Source of the DNA: an uncultured Porphyromonadaceae bacterium
GTDB taxonomy: Bacteria > Bacteroidota > Bacteroidia > Bacteroidales > Barnesiellaceae_A
Reading direction: 5' to 3'
Assembly (NCBI GenBank): GCA_900542255.1
Contig: UQMR01000006.1
Span: forward strand, 1 to 51,923
Length of the DNA stretch: 51,923 bases
Shown: positions 18,193-27,273 of the stretch, one piece after another
How the letters are laid out: each line of letters starts with the position of its first letter
Position numbering within the stretch: position 1 is the first letter of the stretch
The notes under the pieces: generated by a model
The model's input: only the letters and a program-made list of their open reading frames with translations
The model's database searches: none
What the model was told of the DNA's origin: nothing
Program-made: the position numbers and the translations under genes

Positions 18193-18237
18193 ACTTGCAA
18201 GTAGCAACTATGTGCTTCATAATTACTACTTGCAAGT
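18193..18237 (-). repeat. Inverted repeat of two nested palindromes between hemD and rnpA
   Basis: ACTTGCAAGTAG (18193-18204) pairs perfectly with CTACTTGCAAGT (18226-18237) across 21 nt. Each arm also contains the 10-bp palindrome ACTTGCAAGT, so the element is at once a 12-bp stem-loop and a pair of identical operator-like sites. On the minus strand it is followed by TTTTAC, so it may be a weak terminator for hemD. It could also be a regulatory site ahead of rnpA. Confidence 0.6.
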
Positions 18238-18262
18238 GTATGATGAATACCCGGTGAGGGGA

Positions 18263-19012
18263 TTATTTCTTTTTGTTCTGCCCTTTTAGGAAGAGTTCGA
18301 GGGCTGTTGTCATCGAAGGAGCTTCGGGTGAAGGGGCTTCTACGTCGAGACGGAACCCGGCCTCGCGTATCGCTTTGGCGGTCGTAGGGCCGAAACAGCC
18401 TATCTTTATCTCTTTTTGCTCGAAGTTGGGGAAGTTCTTCATCAGGGAGGCGATACCCGAGGGGCTGAAAAACACGAGCATGTCGTAATCGAAGGCCTCA
18501 TCGGGCGCAAAGTCGTTGCTGACGGTGCGGTACATGATGGCTTTCGTATAGTTGATTTTGTTCTTTTCAAGCAGCGATGTATCGTCTTTGTGGACGTCGG
18601 ATACCGGAAACAGGAATCTCTCCTCGGAATGCTTTACGAGTTTGTCTATCAAATCCTCCAAGTGATTCGACTTGCCGAAGAATATTTTCCGCTTTCTATA
18701 TACGATATATTTTTGCAGGTACAGGGCTATCGACTCTGTGGTGCAAAAGTATTTCATCGTGTCGGGGACGGTGACGCGCAACTCTTTGCACAGTCTGAAG
18801 AAATGGTCTATCGCTGTCCGCGCTGTGAAAATCACGGCAGTATATTCGGGAATCGATATTTTTTGTTGCCTGAATTCTTTCGATGACAATCCTTCTACTT
18901 TGATAAACGGGCGGAATACCACATCCACTCCATACTTTTGGGCTATATCGAAATAAGGCGATTTTTCACTGGTAGGCTGCGGCTGAGAGATTAATATCTT
19001 CTTGACTTTCAA
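18263..19012 (-). CDS. hemD: Uroporphyrinogen-III synthase
   Basis: Predicted uroporphyrinogen-III synthase (about 249 residues), which cyclises hydroxymethylbilane in haem synthesis. The two-lobed HemD fold is suggested by the N-terminal KILISQPQP strand, the AVIFTARTAIDHFF segment, and the second-lobe FFSPSGIASL and IGCFGPTTAKAIREAGF motifs, the last being the best conserved in this divergent family. The open frame extends 29 codons further upstream, but that part overlaps the DUF4271 gene. A TTG at 19012, 2 nt after that gene's TAG stop (19017-19015), gives the expected MKVKKILISQ start and implies translational coupling. The Lys-rich tail may be flexible. I judge the function likely from motifs. 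Confidence 0.82.
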   Translation of the reverse strand: MKVKKILISQPQPTSEKSPYFDIAQKYGVDVVFRPFIKVEGLSSKEFRQQKISIPEYTAVIFTARTAIDHFFRLCKELRVTVPDTMKYFCTTESIALYLQKYIVYRKRKIFFGKSNHLEDLIDKLVKHSEERFLFPVSDVHKDDTSLLEKNKINYTKAIMYRTVSNDFAPDEAFDYDMLVFFSPSGIASLMKNFPNFEQKEIKIGCFGPTTAKAIREAGFRLDVEAPSPEAPSMTTALELFLKGQNKKK

Positions 19013-19014
19013 GG

Positions 19015-19920
19015 CTACAACAGGTTTAATTCTACAAATTGGTACATTATTGGAATAGCCTTGCCTATGACTAATAGGGGGGCTATTTCGAGAGCACAAA
19101 GGTACAAAATTATATAGAGTATCTCTAAATTGCGCGGTAAAAAAATCCTAATGCCCATAATTATAACGATGATTCGGGCTATCGCGTAGAGCAAAATACA
19201 CGCCCACACGGCCTCGTAGGCGTATTCGGGCATAAATATCATGATGAGAACTGCGGGGGTGAAAAATAATCCTATGATAAGGTGTAGCGATACGAAATTT
19301 TCGTTGAACAGGGCGGTGCGTGCCGTGTCGGCAAAGGTGTAGCCCAACAGAGCATAGATGCCTCGTTGCAACAGGTAGTATATGCCGCACATAACCGAAC
19401 AGGCGAGTATCAGCGGTAATACGGCTGCCTGCTCGTTGACGCTGGGTTGCAGCAGGCCGGTGTAGAGGGCAATCCCTCCGACAAAGAAGGTGAGTGCGAG
19501 GAGTGCGATGCGTATTTGTGTCTCGTTGATGGTAGTGTCGTCGAAGATGCTGTTGCGGTGTTTGGTCTTGAACAGCGACCCGAAGATGTGTGCCAGATAC
19601 TTTGCCCCGCGTTTATACGAGAGGGCGACGGCGATAAATGCTACTATCAGCAGCAGTATCACGCCCGAGTCGGCGGCTATCGATACGGGTAGCTCTTTGC
19701 CTTGGTGGCGGGGTGCCGATGAGCTTCTCTCTCTCATCTCGGTGTGGTACCGGTATGTAGAGGGCATCGTGAGGGCTGTATCGCGCAGGAAGAAGAGCCC
19801 CTCGGTATGGAATTCCTTTTGCGGCGAGGCTGTTACCGTGTCGCCGGCTGGAACGGAAAGGGTATCTGTGGCCGGGAAGATTGTATCGGTGGTGATAATG
19901 CTGTCGTTGCTCATGGACAT
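19015..19920 (-). CDS. DUF4271 integral membrane protein
   Basis: A 301-residue protein of the Bacteroidota-specific DUF4271 family. After a 75-residue Thr/Ser/Pro-rich N-terminus come about seven hydrophobic helices (first near residues 84-100, last near 272-295). The loop with FNENFVSLHLIIGLFFTPAVL near residues 202-222 is typical of the family. Function is not established. It is followed by hemD with a 2-nt gap and preceded 8 nt upstream by the LOG-family gene, so it belongs to the same leftward operon. The recurring link with hemD suggests, but does not show, a role connected to the inner membrane and haem or envelope assembly. Confidence 0.82.
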   Translation of the reverse strand: MSMSNDSIITTDTIFPATDTLSVPAGDTVTASPQKEFHTEGLFFLRDTALTMPSTYRYHTEMRERSSSAPRHQGKELPVSIAADSGVILLLIVAFIAVALSYKRGAKYLAHIFGSLFKTKHRNSIFDDTTINETQIRIALLALTFFVGGIALYTGLLQPSVNEQAAVLPLILACSVMCGIYYLLQRGIYALLGYTFADTARTALFNENFVSLHLIIGLFFTPAVLIMIFMPEYAYEAVWACILLYAIARIIVIIMGIRIFLPRNLEILYIILYLCALEIAPLLVIGKAIPIMYQFVELNLL

Positions 19921-19928
19921 TGGCGTTT

Positions 19929-20507
19929 TTAGTATTTGGAGAGCTTATTATCCCACTCGGGCAGGTTCAAGGCGGCCTCAACGGCTTCGTGCGGCGTGCT
20001 GGCCGTGTACCATAAACGGCTGTGTATTTCTCGCATGAAATGGTTGCTTATGGCGTTTTGCAGCATCTCTATCAGCGGGTTGTAATATCCGTTGGTATTC
20101 AGTAAAACAATAGGGTGGGTGTAAAGTCCCAATTGTTTCCATGTAATTACCTCCATCAGCTCTTCTATGGTGCCGCAGCCTCCCGGCAGGGCGATGGCGG
20201 CATCGCCTTTCTGCGCCATGATGGTTTTGCGCTGGTGCATTGTTTCGGTTGCAATTACATCGGTCAGCGCGGGGTGGCACCAGCCTCTCTCTATCATGAA
20301 GTGGGGTATCACGCCCGTTACCTTGCCGCCGGCGTGCAGCATTGTATCGGCTACGCATCCCATGAGACCTTGTGCGCCGGCTCCATAGATGCAGCCTATC
20401 TCGCGGGCGGCCATCAGATTGGCCAGCTCCTTGGCGGCTTCAAAGAAGTCTTGGTTTATTGTTGCGCTCGATGCGCAGTAGACGGTTATGTTTTTTCTTT
20501 TCTCCAT
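19929..20507 (-). CDS. LOG-family nucleoside 5'-monophosphate phosphoribohydrolase
   Basis: A 192-residue TIGR00730/LOG family protein. Members cleave the N-glycosidic bond of AMP or cytokinin ribotides and resemble lysine-decarboxylase-like Rossmann proteins. The signature PGGCGTIEELMEV (about residues 107-119) contains the phosphate-binding PGGxGTxxE motif, and the GAGAQGLMG glycine loop is at about 42-50. The catalytic Arg/Lys pair expected before the motif fits HQRKTIM (about 91-97). The bacterial substrate is probably a nucleotide; plant-hormone-like activity should not be assumed. It lies 33 nt after the SDR gene and 8 nt before the DUF4271 gene. Confidence 0.85.
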   Translation of the reverse strand: MEKRKNITVYCASSATINQDFFEAAKELANLMAAREIGCIYGAGAQGLMGCVADTMLHAGGKVTGVIPHFMIERGWCHPALTDVIATETMHQRKTIMAQKGDAAIALPGGCGTIEELMEVITWKQLGLYTHPIVLLNTNGYYNPLIEMLQNAISNHFMREIHSRLWYTASTPHEAVEAALNLPEWDNKLSKY

Positions 20508-20540
20508 GTGCTGGGTGTCGGTTGGGTGATAAGGGGCGTG

Positions 20541-21551
20541 TCAAAGCCAATGGTGGGATTTATACCATGCAATAGTCTCTTGGATACCCTCTTCGAGTGA
20601 ATAGCGGGGAGAGAATCCTATCTCATGTTGTGCCTCGGATATGTCGCAGAGCCAGTTGCGCTGGCTCATGATGTGGTATTTGTCGCGATTGAGCGTGCTG
20701 CTTTTTCCCATCTTCGCGGCAACCCATTCGGCTATGGCCGAGATTATCCATAAAAACCAGCATGGTACGATTACGGGCAGCACCCACCGTTTGTGCAGGG
20801 CTTGCGCCACATAGCGCCTGAACTCGGAGGTCGTGTATGCCTTCCCCTCCGAGAGGAAATACCCCTTGCGCACGGCCGGAGAGTCTATGGCTGCAAAAAT
20901 GGCATTTACCAAGTCTTTTATATATATAAAGGTGAGGAGCTGCCGGCGGTATCCCACCCCGAAATCGATACCGCATTTGATACTCTTGAACATCAGATAG
21001 TAGTCCTTCTCACGAGGACCATATACTCCCGTGGGGCGAAGGGCTATATAGGGAAACCCTGTTACCGACTCTAAGAATTGCTCCGAGCGCAGCTTGCTTT
21101 GGCCGTAGCGCGTGTCGGGGTGTGGTGTGTCGGTAGGGCGGATAGGCGTGTAGTCTTTTTCGTCCCCCTTGCCCCATGCGCCGAGGCTGCTCATGTAGAT
21201 AAACTTGTCGGGGACCATCTCGCAGGCTGTCAGTGCCTCTACAAAATTGCGCAGGTAACCATAGTTGATTTTGTCGAAGTCGTCGCGGTTTTTGCTTTTG
21301 GTGACACCGAGGTTATGGACGATGTATTCCCACCGCCCTATCTCCTTTTTCAATTCCAGCAACTGCTCTTTCAGGTGTACGGCGTTGCCGAAGTCGAGGT
21401 TGACAAATCGGATACGACTGTCTTGCAGGTACTCGCGTGAGGTGCTTGCCCGCACGCCAGCCCATGTTTCGTAATTTCGCGAGAGGGCAGCTTCTACGAC
21501 AAATCCGCCGATGAAGCCACCGGCTCCGGTAACTAAGATTTTGTGAGACAT
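20541..21551 (-). CDS. NAD-dependent epimerase/dehydratase (extended SDR)
   Basis: A 336-residue extended short-chain dehydrogenase. The NAD(P) loop TGAGGFIGG is at residues 8-16, the acidic LDF segment near 52, the catalytic Ser in IYMSSLGAWG (about 119), and the Tyr-Lys pair in YGQSK (about 149-153). The following RPTGVYGPREKDYYLMF segment places the sugar- or sterol-type substrate pocket. Near residues 265-285 lies a hydrophobic segment (VLPVIVPCWFLWIISAIAEWVA), typical of membrane-associated members, which hints at a lipid-linked or polyisoprenoid substrate. It heads the leftward operon with the LOG gene; a -7 box lies 20 nt upstream. Exact reaction unknown. Confidence 0.85.
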   Translation of the reverse strand: MSHKILVTGAGGFIGGFVVEAALSRNYETWAGVRASTSREYLQDSRIRFVNLDFGNAVHLKEQLLELKKEIGRWEYIVHNLGVTKSKNRDDFDKINYGYLRNFVEALTACEMVPDKFIYMSSLGAWGKGDEKDYTPIRPTDTPHPDTRYGQSKLRSEQFLESVTGFPYIALRPTGVYGPREKDYYLMFKSIKCGIDFGVGYRRQLLTFIYIKDLVNAIFAAIDSPAVRKGYFLSEGKAYTTSEFRRYVAQALHKRWVLPVIVPCWFLWIISAIAEWVAAKMGKSSTLNRDKYHIMSQRNWLCDISEAQHEIGFSPRYSLEEGIQETIAWYKSHHWL

Positions 21552-21571
21552 GGATAGCTTTTTTAGAGCCT

Positions 21572-21579
21572 CAAAGATA
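21572..21579 (-). promoter_or_regulatory. -7 box of the SDR-LOG-DUF4271 operon
   Basis: TATCTTTG on the minus strand (21579-21572) fits TAnnTTTG and lies 20 nt before the SDR start codon. The nearest TTG upstream (21594-21592) is only 12 nt away, so the -33 element is not standard. Confidence 0.45.
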
Positions 21580-21680
21580 CGTATTTTTTGTCAATGCCGC
21601 GTCTCTGTGAAACGAATATGAGTGCGTGCAGGGGATAAGCGGCAAAAAGAGAAACAATACAGAAAATTTTCCGTAATCAC

Positions 21681-21711
21681 TTGTTTGTTTAAGCCGAAAG
21701 ACTTAATTTTG
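21681..21711 (+). promoter_or_regulatory. Promoter of the sdh/frd CAB operon
   Basis: TTG (21681-21683), 20 nt, then TAATTTTG (21704-21711): matches the -33/-7 consensus. A second TTTG at 21684-21687 overlaps the -33 position. Transcription would start near 21718, a 50-nt leader. Confidence 0.7.
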
Positions 21712-21768
21712 CCGAACGTTGAAAGTGATGACAACATACAACAATAATAACTTAAATTTCAAACTTTT

Positions 21769-22458
21769 ATGTGGTTAACAAATTCGTCCATAGGGCGTAA
21801 GGTAGTCATGAGTATATCAGGACTTTTCCTTGTCCTATTCCTGACCTTTCACATGTGCATGAACATTGCCCTTGTGTTCTCGGAAGATGCATATAATGCT
21901 GTATGTAAATTCTTGGGAGCCAACTGGTATGCACTTGTCGGTACGCTGGTGCTTGCTGCCGGATTTATTGTTCACATTATCTACGCATTCTGGTTGACAT
22001 TGCAAAACCTGAAAGCTCGCGGTTCAGACCGTTATGCCGTCAATGTCCGCCCCGACACCGTAGAGTGGTCTTCGCAAAACATGTTGGTACTGGGTATCGT
22101 CGTGATACTCTTCCTGGTACTTCACATGGCACAGTTCTGGTTCAAGATGCAGCTCAATGAGATTGCAGGTGTTGCCCCCGGCATCAACCCGCACGATGGA
22201 GCTACGTTGGTAATCGAGGTATTCAGCTGTCCTTGGATGGTGCTGCTCTATCTGGTATGGTTCTTTGCTTTGTGGTTCCATTTGACCCACGGTTTTTGGA
22301 GCGCAATGCAGACGGTGGGAATCAACAATAAAATCTGGTTCAATCGTTGGAAAACCATCGGCAACGTTTATGTTACTATTCTTTGCCTCGGTTTTGCATT
22401 TGTAGCTATCGCTATTTATATCAAATATGGCCTTATGGGCGCGGGTGGCGTTTGCTAA
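21769..22458 (+). CDS. Succinate dehydrogenase/fumarate reductase cytochrome b subunit
   Basis: Membrane anchor subunit (229 residues) of the quinol:fumarate reductase/succinate dehydrogenase complex, type B. Five transmembrane helices are visible. Candidate haem ligands are the membrane His residues in LTFHMCMNIAL (about residue 27), FIVHIIYAFW (about 68), LVLHMAQFWF (about 122) and FHLTHGFWSAM (about 167-170), as in the dihaem family. The subunit passes electrons between menaquinone and the iron-sulfur subunit. It is the first gene of a C-A-B operon, the order known for fumarate reductase in Bacteroides, where the enzyme completes anaerobic fumarate respiration. Direction in vivo cannot be read from sequence. 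Confidence 0.93.
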   Translation: MWLTNSSIGRKVVMSISGLFLVLFLTFHMCMNIALVFSEDAYNAVCKFLGANWYALVGTLVLAAGFIVHIIYAFWLTLQNLKARGSDRYAVNVRPDTVEWSSQNMLVLGIVVILFLVLHMAQFWFKMQLNEIAGVAPGINPHDGATLVIEVFSCPWMVLLYLVWFFALWFHLTHGFWSAMQTVGINNKIWFNRWKTIGNVYVTILCLGFAFVAIAIYIKYGLMGAGGVC

Positions 22459-22483
22459 TTGTTAATCTGTAAAAATCACTATT

Positions 22484-24427
22484 ATGACAAAGTTAGATTC
22501 TAAAATACCCGAAGGTCCCTTGTCGGAAAAATGGACTAATTATAAAGCGCATCAAAAGCTGGTAAACCCCGCCAATAAGCGTCGCCTCGACATCATCGTC
22601 GTAGGTACCGGTTTGGCCGGAGGTTCGGCGGCTGCCACTTTGGGCGAGCTCGGCTTCAAGGTTATCAACTTCTGTATCCAAGACTCTCCCCGCCGTGCCC
22701 ACTCTATTGCAGCACAAGGCGGTATAAATGCAGCCAAAAACTATCAGAACGATGGCGACTCGGTATATCGTCTCTTCTATGATACAATCAAGGGCGGTGA
22801 CTACCGCGCCCGCGAGGCCAACGTATATCGTTTGGCAGAGGTTTCGAACAATATTATAGACCAATGTGTGGCACAAGGCGTACCTTTTGCCCGCGAATAC
22901 GGCGGTTTGTTAGACAACCGTTCATTCGGCGGTGCGCAAGTATCGCGTACTTTCTATGCCAAAGGACAGACGGGCCAACAACTTTTGTTGGGCGCATACT
23001 CTTCTCTGAGCCGTCAGGTAAAGAAGGGCAACGTTGTGCTGAAAACCCGTTATGAAATGCTCGACCTTGTAATCGTCGATGGTCGTGCCCGCGGTGTTAT
23101 CGTGCGTAATCTTGTTACCGGTGAGTTGGAGCGTTACTCGGCCCATGCCGTTGTTGTAGCTACCGGCGGTTATGGCAATGTATATTTCCTCTCTACCAAT
23201 GCCATGGCATCGAACGGCTCGGTGGCTGTACAATGCTATCGCAAGGGAGCCTACTTTGCCAATCCTGCTTTCGCACAGATTCACCCCACATGTATCCCCG
23301 TTCACGGCGAATACCAATCGAAACTGACACTGATGTCGGAGTCGTTGCGTAACGACGGCCGTATATGGGTACCCAAGAAAAAAGAGGATGCCGAGGCTAT
23401 CCGTCAAGGAAAACTCAAACCCACGCAAATCAAGGAAGAAGACCGCGACTACTACTTGGAGCGTCGTTATCCGGCATTCGGTAACCTTGTTCCCCGCGAC
23501 GTTGCTTCGCGTGCCGCCAAAGAGCGTTGCGATGCAGGTTATGGCGTAGGTTCTACGGGTCTTGCCGTATATCTCGATTTCAGCGAGGCCATACAACGTC
23601 TCGGTCGTGAGGCCGTAGAGGCTCGTTATGGCAACCTCTTCCAGATGTACGAGAAGATTGTCGATGAGAATCCCTACGAGACTCCTATGATGATATTCCC
23701 CGCTTCGCACTATACGATGGGCGGTTTGTGGGTAGACTATGAGTTGATGACCACTATCCCCGGACTCTTCGCCATAGGTGAGGCAAACTTCTCGGACCAT
23801 GGTGCCAACCGCTTGGGTGCTTCGGCCCTGATGCAAGGTTTGGCCGACGGTTATTTCGTATTGCCCTACACTATACAGAACTACCTCTCAGACCAGATAC
23901 AGGTGCCTCGTTTCAGCACCGACCTTCCTGAGTTTGAGGAGGCCGAAAAGGGCGTAAGGGCACGTATCGAACGTCTTATGAACATCAAGGGACACCGTTC
24001 GGTAGATTCTATCCATAAGGAGCTGGGTCACATTATGTGGAACTACGTGGGTATGGGTCGCAACAAAGCGGGTCTCGAAACAGCTCTCAAAAAAATCGAT
24101 GAGCTGAAAGAGGTGTTCTATAAAGATCTCCGCATCCCCGGCGAGGCAAATACGCTCAACGTGGAACTTGAAAAAGCTCTCCGTCTCGAAGACTTCCTGG
24201 TTATAGGCAAGCTCATGGCTTACGATGCTATCAACCGCGAGGAGTCTTGCGGCGGTCACTTCCGTGAGGAATATCAAACTCCCGACGGTGAAGCGCAACG
24301 CAACGATAAAGATTATATGTACGTTAGTTGCTGGAAATATGAGGGCGAAGGCAAAAAACCCGAGCTCTTCAAAGAGGAGCTTCAATATGAGGCTATAAAG
24401 GTTCAGCAACGTAATTATAAACAATAA
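22484..24427 (+). CDS. Succinate dehydrogenase/fumarate reductase flavoprotein subunit
   Basis: Catalytic flavoprotein (647 residues) that interconverts fumarate and succinate. FAD motifs: [13 protein letters not shown] at residues 39-51, His73 in [11 protein letters not shown] for covalent FAD attachment, and [18 protein letters not shown] for FAD contact near residue 432. Substrate-site residues lie in HPTCIPV (about 267), RNDGRIWVP (about 289-297) and ASHYTMGG (about 407-414). The C-terminal helical domain (about 490-640) completes the usual length of the Bacteroidota and epsilonproteobacterial type. It follows the cytochrome subunit by 25 nt and precedes the iron-sulfur subunit by 27 nt. 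Confidence 0.97.
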   Translation: MTKLDSKIPEGPLSEKWTNYKAHQKLVNPANKRRLDIIVVGTGLAGGSAAATLGELGFKVINFCIQDSPRRAHSIAAQGGINAAKNYQNDGDSVYRLFYDTIKGGDYRAREANVYRLAEVSNNIIDQCVAQGVPFAREYGGLLDNRSFGGAQVSRTFYAKGQTGQQLLLGAYSSLSRQVKKGNVVLKTRYEMLDLVIVDGRARGVIVRNLVTGELERYSAHAVVVATGGYGNVYFLSTNAMASNGSVAVQCYRKGAYFANPAFAQIHPTCIPVHGEYQSKLTLMSESLRNDGRIWVPKKKEDAEAIRQGKLKPTQIKEEDRDYYLERRYPAFGNLVPRDVASRAAKERCDAGYGVGSTGLAVYLDFSEAIQRLGREAVEARYGNLFQMYEKIVDENPYETPMMIFPASHYTMGGLWVDYELMTTIPGLFAIGEANFSDHGANRLGASALMQGLADGYFVLPYTIQNYLSDQIQVPRFSTDLPEFEEAEKGVRARIERLMNIKGHRSVDSIHKELGHIMWNYVGMGRNKAGLETALKKIDELKEVFYKDLRIPGEANTLNVELEKALRLEDFLVIGKLMAYDAINREESCGGHFREEYQTPDGEAQRNDKDYMYVSCWKYEGEGKKPELFKEELQYEAIKVQQRNYKQ

Positions 24428-24454
24428 TCCGGGAACGGTACAACAATTACAATC

Positions 24455-25210
24455 ATGGATAAAACGATAGATATAACATTAAAAGTATGGCGGCAACATG
24501 ACCGCAAGGCCAAAGGTGCTTTTGAAACCTACAGCCTTAAAGGCATTTCGACCGACAGCTCGTTCCTTGAGATGCTCGATGTGCTCAACGAACAACTTAT
24601 CAATGAAGGTAAAGAGCCCGTGGTATTCGACCACGACTGCCGCGAGGGTATATGCGGTATGTGTTCGCTCTATATCAATGGTCACCCCCATGGTCCCGAC
24701 ACGGCTGTGACGACTTGCCAACTGCACATGCGCAAGTTCCACAATGGCGATGTCATCACTATCGAGCCGTGGCGTTCTGCCGGATTCCCGGTGATTCGCG
24801 ACTTGATGGTAGACCGTACGGCTTTCGACCAAATCATACAAGCCGGCGGCTATATCTCGGTCAACTGCGGTGGCGCACAAGATGCCAACGCCGTGCGCAT
24901 CCCCAAGAAAGATGCCGACGAAGCGATGGACTCGGCCTCTTGTATAGGTTGCGGCGCATGTGTTGCTGCTTGTAAGAACGGTTCGGCTATGCTTTTCGTT
25001 TCGGCCAAGGTGAGTCAGTTTGCACTTCTTCCCCAAGGTCGCGTAGAGGCTGCCCGCCGTGCGCGTGCCATGGTCGCCAAGATGGACGAGCTGGGATTTG
25101 GTAACTGTACCAACACCGGTGCTTGTGCTGCCGAGTGCCCCAAGAGCGTTTCGCTCTCTAACATTGCCCGTCTCAACCGTGAGTTTATCAAGGCCAAGCT
25201 CAAAGATTAA
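24455..25210 (+). CDS. Succinate dehydrogenase/fumarate reductase iron-sulfur subunit
   Basis: Electron-transfer subunit of 251 residues. The N-terminal ferredoxin domain carries the [2Fe-2S] ligands Cys62, Cys67 and Cys70 (CREGICGMC) and a fourth Cys near residue 88 (VTTCQLH). The C-terminal domain has [11 protein letters not shown] near 166-176 and [12 protein letters not shown] near 212-223, which bind the [4Fe-4S] and [3Fe-4S] clusters. It links the flavoprotein to the cytochrome b subunit on the cytoplasmic face of the inner membrane. It is the last gene of the operon; a clear terminator starts 22 nt after the stop. Confidence 0.97.
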   Translation: MDKTIDITLKVWRQHDRKAKGAFETYSLKGISTDSSFLEMLDVLNEQLINEGKEPVVFDHDCREGICGMCSLYINGHPHGPDTAVTTCQLHMRKFHNGDVITIEPWRSAGFPVIRDLMVDRTAFDQIIQAGGYISVNCGGAQDANAVRIPKKDADEAMDSASCIGCGACVAACKNGSAMLFVSAKVSQFALLPQGRVEAARRARAMVAKMDELGFGNCTNTGACAAECPKSVSLSNIARLNREFIKAKLKD

Positions 25211-25232
25211 TTGAGTCTATAATTATAAGATG

Positions 25233-25270
25233 CGGCTAAAAAGTCTTACGGGCTTTTTAGCCGTTCTTTT
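25233..25270 (+). terminator. Terminator of the sdh/frd operon
   Basis: CGGCTAAAAAG (25233-25243) pairs with CTTTTTAGCCG (25253-25263), 9-nt loop, then TTCTTTTT. Intrinsic terminator. Confidence 0.88.
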
Positions 25271-25374
25271 TATGCAGGGTGTATCTCTCTCCGGCAAAGG
25301 CCCGCAATGGGCTGATATGGCCCGTGACGGCCTCATATGCTCTCTCGCCGGGAACTCCCTGTATCCTTATAAAA

Positions 25375-25420
25375 CCCGAGGGGGCAGTGCCTGTTCAGGC
25401 ACTGCCCCCTCGGGTTCTCT
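25375..25420 (-). terminator. Perfect 19-bp terminator between convergent operons
   Basis: A 19-nt arm (25375-25393, beginning CCCGAGG) is complementary without mismatch to 25396-25414 (ending CCTCGGG), leaving only TT unpaired at the tip. On the minus strand it follows queA and is trailed by TTTTAT, so it should end the ftsX-queA transcript; on the plus strand it is trailed by TTCTCTTT and backs up the sdh terminator. Confidence 0.85.
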
Positions 25421-25476
25421 TTATTCGCCTGGCGCTACCTGCTCAAAGGGGAGGCAGTAGCGGTATCGGCGCCTTG

Positions 25477-26526
25477 TTACAAGATGAGCATGGCATCGCC
25501 ATAGGCCCCGAAGTGGTACTTCTCGCGAATAGCCTCCTCGTATGCGTTGAAGACGAGGTCGTATCCGCCGAAAGCCGCTACCATCATGAGCATGGTAGAG
25601 TAGGGTAAGTGGAAGTTTGATACCATGCTGGTGGCTACCGTAAAGTCGTAGGGCGGGAAGATGAATTTGTTCGTCCATCCGTCAAACGCCTTGATATGGC
25701 CGTTGGTGCTGACGGCGCTCTCCAAAGCCCTCATAACCGATGTCCCTATGGCGCATACGTTGTGGCCTTCGTCTTTGGTCTTGTTCAGCTGCTCTACAAA
25801 CTCGGGCGATACAATGAGTTGCTCCGAGTCCATTTTGTGTTTGGTGAGGTCCTCTACATCGATTTCTCTGAAATTGCCTAAGCCCGAGTGCATGGTGATG
25901 AAACCGCTCTCGATACCTTTTATTTCCATTCTCTTGAAGAGTTCGCGGCTGAAATGCAGGCCGGCAGCCGGTGTAACCACAGCCCCCTCGTTGCGGGCAA
26001 AAATGCACTGGTAACGTTCGGCATCTTCGGGCTCTACGGGACGTTTGATGTATGATGGCAGGGGAGTCTCTCCCAGTTGGTAGAGCGCCTCCTTGAACTC
26101 GTCGTGAGGTCCGTCATATAAGAAGCGTAACGTACGGCCTCTCGAAGTGGTGTTGTCTATGACCTCTGCAACCATCGAGTCGTCTTTCCCGAAGTAGAGC
26201 TTGTTGCCTATTCTTATTTTGCGGGCAGGTTCTACGAGCACATCCCAAAGGCGGTTCTCCTCATTGAGCTCGCGCAACAAGAATACCTCTATTTTCGCCC
26301 CTGTCTTTTCTTTGTTTCCGTAGAGGCGTGCAGGAAATACTTTGGTGTCGTTGAAGACAAAGAGGTCTTTGTCGTCGAAGTAATTGATGATTTCCTTGAA
26401 AATGTGGTGCTCGATGTTTCCGGTCTTACGGTCTATGACCATCAACCGAGATTCGTCCCTGTTTTTGGCCGGATACAGGGCTATCAGTTCTTCCGGTAAT
26501 TTGAATTTGAATTGCGAAAGTTTCAT
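25477..26526 (-). CDS. queA: S-adenosylmethionine:tRNA ribosyltransferase-isomerase
   Basis: QueA (349 residues) transfers and rearranges the ribosyl part of S-adenosylmethionine to preQ1 in tRNA, giving epoxyqueuosine at the wobble position. Recognisable segments are the N-terminal [19 protein letters not shown] with SRLM soon after, [17 protein letters not shown] (about 51-67), [11 protein letters not shown] (about 193-203), [11 protein letters not shown] (about 219-229) and the C-terminal [17 protein letters not shown] (about 306-322), all family hallmarks. Length is usual. It follows truB by 23 nt with a GGAGG-like ribosome site and is the last gene of the leftward operon. The product acts on tRNAs for Asn, Asp, His and Tyr. 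Confidence 0.96.
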   Translation of the reverse strand: MKLSQFKFKLPEELIALYPAKNRDESRLMVIDRKTGNIEHHIFKEIINYFDDKDLFVFNDTKVFPARLYGNKEKTGAKIEVFLLRELNEENRLWDVLVEPARKIRIGNKLYFGKDDSMVAEVIDNTTSRGRTLRFLYDGPHDEFKEALYQLGETPLPSYIKRPVEPEDAERYQCIFARNEGAVVTPAAGLHFSRELFKRMEIKGIESGFITMHSGLGNFREIDVEDLTKHKMDSEQLIVSPEFVEQLNKTKDEGHNVCAIGTSVMRALESAVSTNGHIKAFDGWTNKFIFPPYDFTVATSMVSNFHLPYSTMLMMVAAFGGYDLVFNAYEEAIREKYHFGAYGDAMLIL

Positions 26527-26549
26527 ATTCCTCCGTTTATCTTATGTTA

Positions 26550-27266
26550 TTAATTCTCTTCGGTAGCATCCTCGTCCTCGACGGTTGCCTCTCTGATGAG
26601 GCGGTCGATTTCGTCAATACTGAGGCAATCGTTTATGCTGACGTCTCCTACGCGTCTCCTTTCGAGGGCGGTCAGGTGTGCTCCGCTATTGAGTGCGACG
26701 CCTATGTCGCGAGCCAGAGCTCTTATGTAGGTGCCTTTGCTGCACACGACCCGGATGGTAGCCAGTGGCGGAACGAAGTCGAGCAACTCTATCTCGTCTA
26801 TGACAAGCTCTTTGGCTTGCAGTTCTACCTCCTTCCCTTTGCGAGCCATCTTGTAGGCGCGTGTCCCGTCTACTTTGCAGGCCGAGAAGGCGGGCGGCAC
26901 CTGCTTGATAGAGCCCTTGAAGTGTGTGAGGGCCTCTTCTATCAGTTCGCGCGTGATGTGTTCGTAGGGGTAGGTGGCGTCTATCTCTGTCTCCAAGTCG
27001 TATGAAGGGGTGGTTGCTCCCAGTCGCAGGGTGGCTATGTACTCTTTCGTGCCGGCTTGTAGCTTTTCGATTTGTTTGGTGGCGCGTCCCGTACACACAA
27101 TCATGACCCCTGTTGCCAGAGGGTCGAGCGTGCCGGCATGTCCGACTTTGATTTTCTTACGCTGTAACCGTCGCAGTATCTGTATGCGTATCCGCTTTAC
27201 GGCATCGAACGATGTCCAGTGTAAGGGTTTGTTTATATAGAATATTTCGCCTTCGGTAAAGTTCAT
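26550..27266 (-). CDS. truB: tRNA pseudouridine(55) synthase
   Basis: TruB (238 residues) makes pseudouridine 55 in the T loop of tRNAs. The catalytic Asp is in KVGHAGTLDPLATG (about residues 41-54), preceded by the WTSFDAVKRIR motif (about 18-28). Later motifs RATKQIEKLQAGTKEYIATLR and CSKGTYIRALARDIG fit the family. The C-terminus ends soon after the core in an acidic stretch (VEDEDATEEN) and lacks the PUA domain found in E. coli TruB, as in other short TruB forms. It lies 7 nt after uppP and 23 nt before queA. Confidence 0.96.
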   Translation of the reverse strand: MNFTEGEIFYINKPLHWTSFDAVKRIRIQILRRLQRKKIKVGHAGTLDPLATGVMIVCTGRATKQIEKLQAGTKEYIATLRLGATTPSYDLETEIDATYPYEHITRELIEEALTHFKGSIKQVPPAFSACKVDGTRAYKMARKGKEVELQAKELVIDEIELLDFVPPLATIRVVCSKGTYIRALARDIGVALNSGAHLTALERRRVGDVSINDCLSIDEIDRLIREATVEDEDATEEN

Positions 27267-27273
27267 AATGGTA

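Noticed and set aside
25230..25608. Short frames on the plus strand after the sdh/frd operon
   Set aside because: They run through two terminator stems and into antisense queA; no start signal or family motif.
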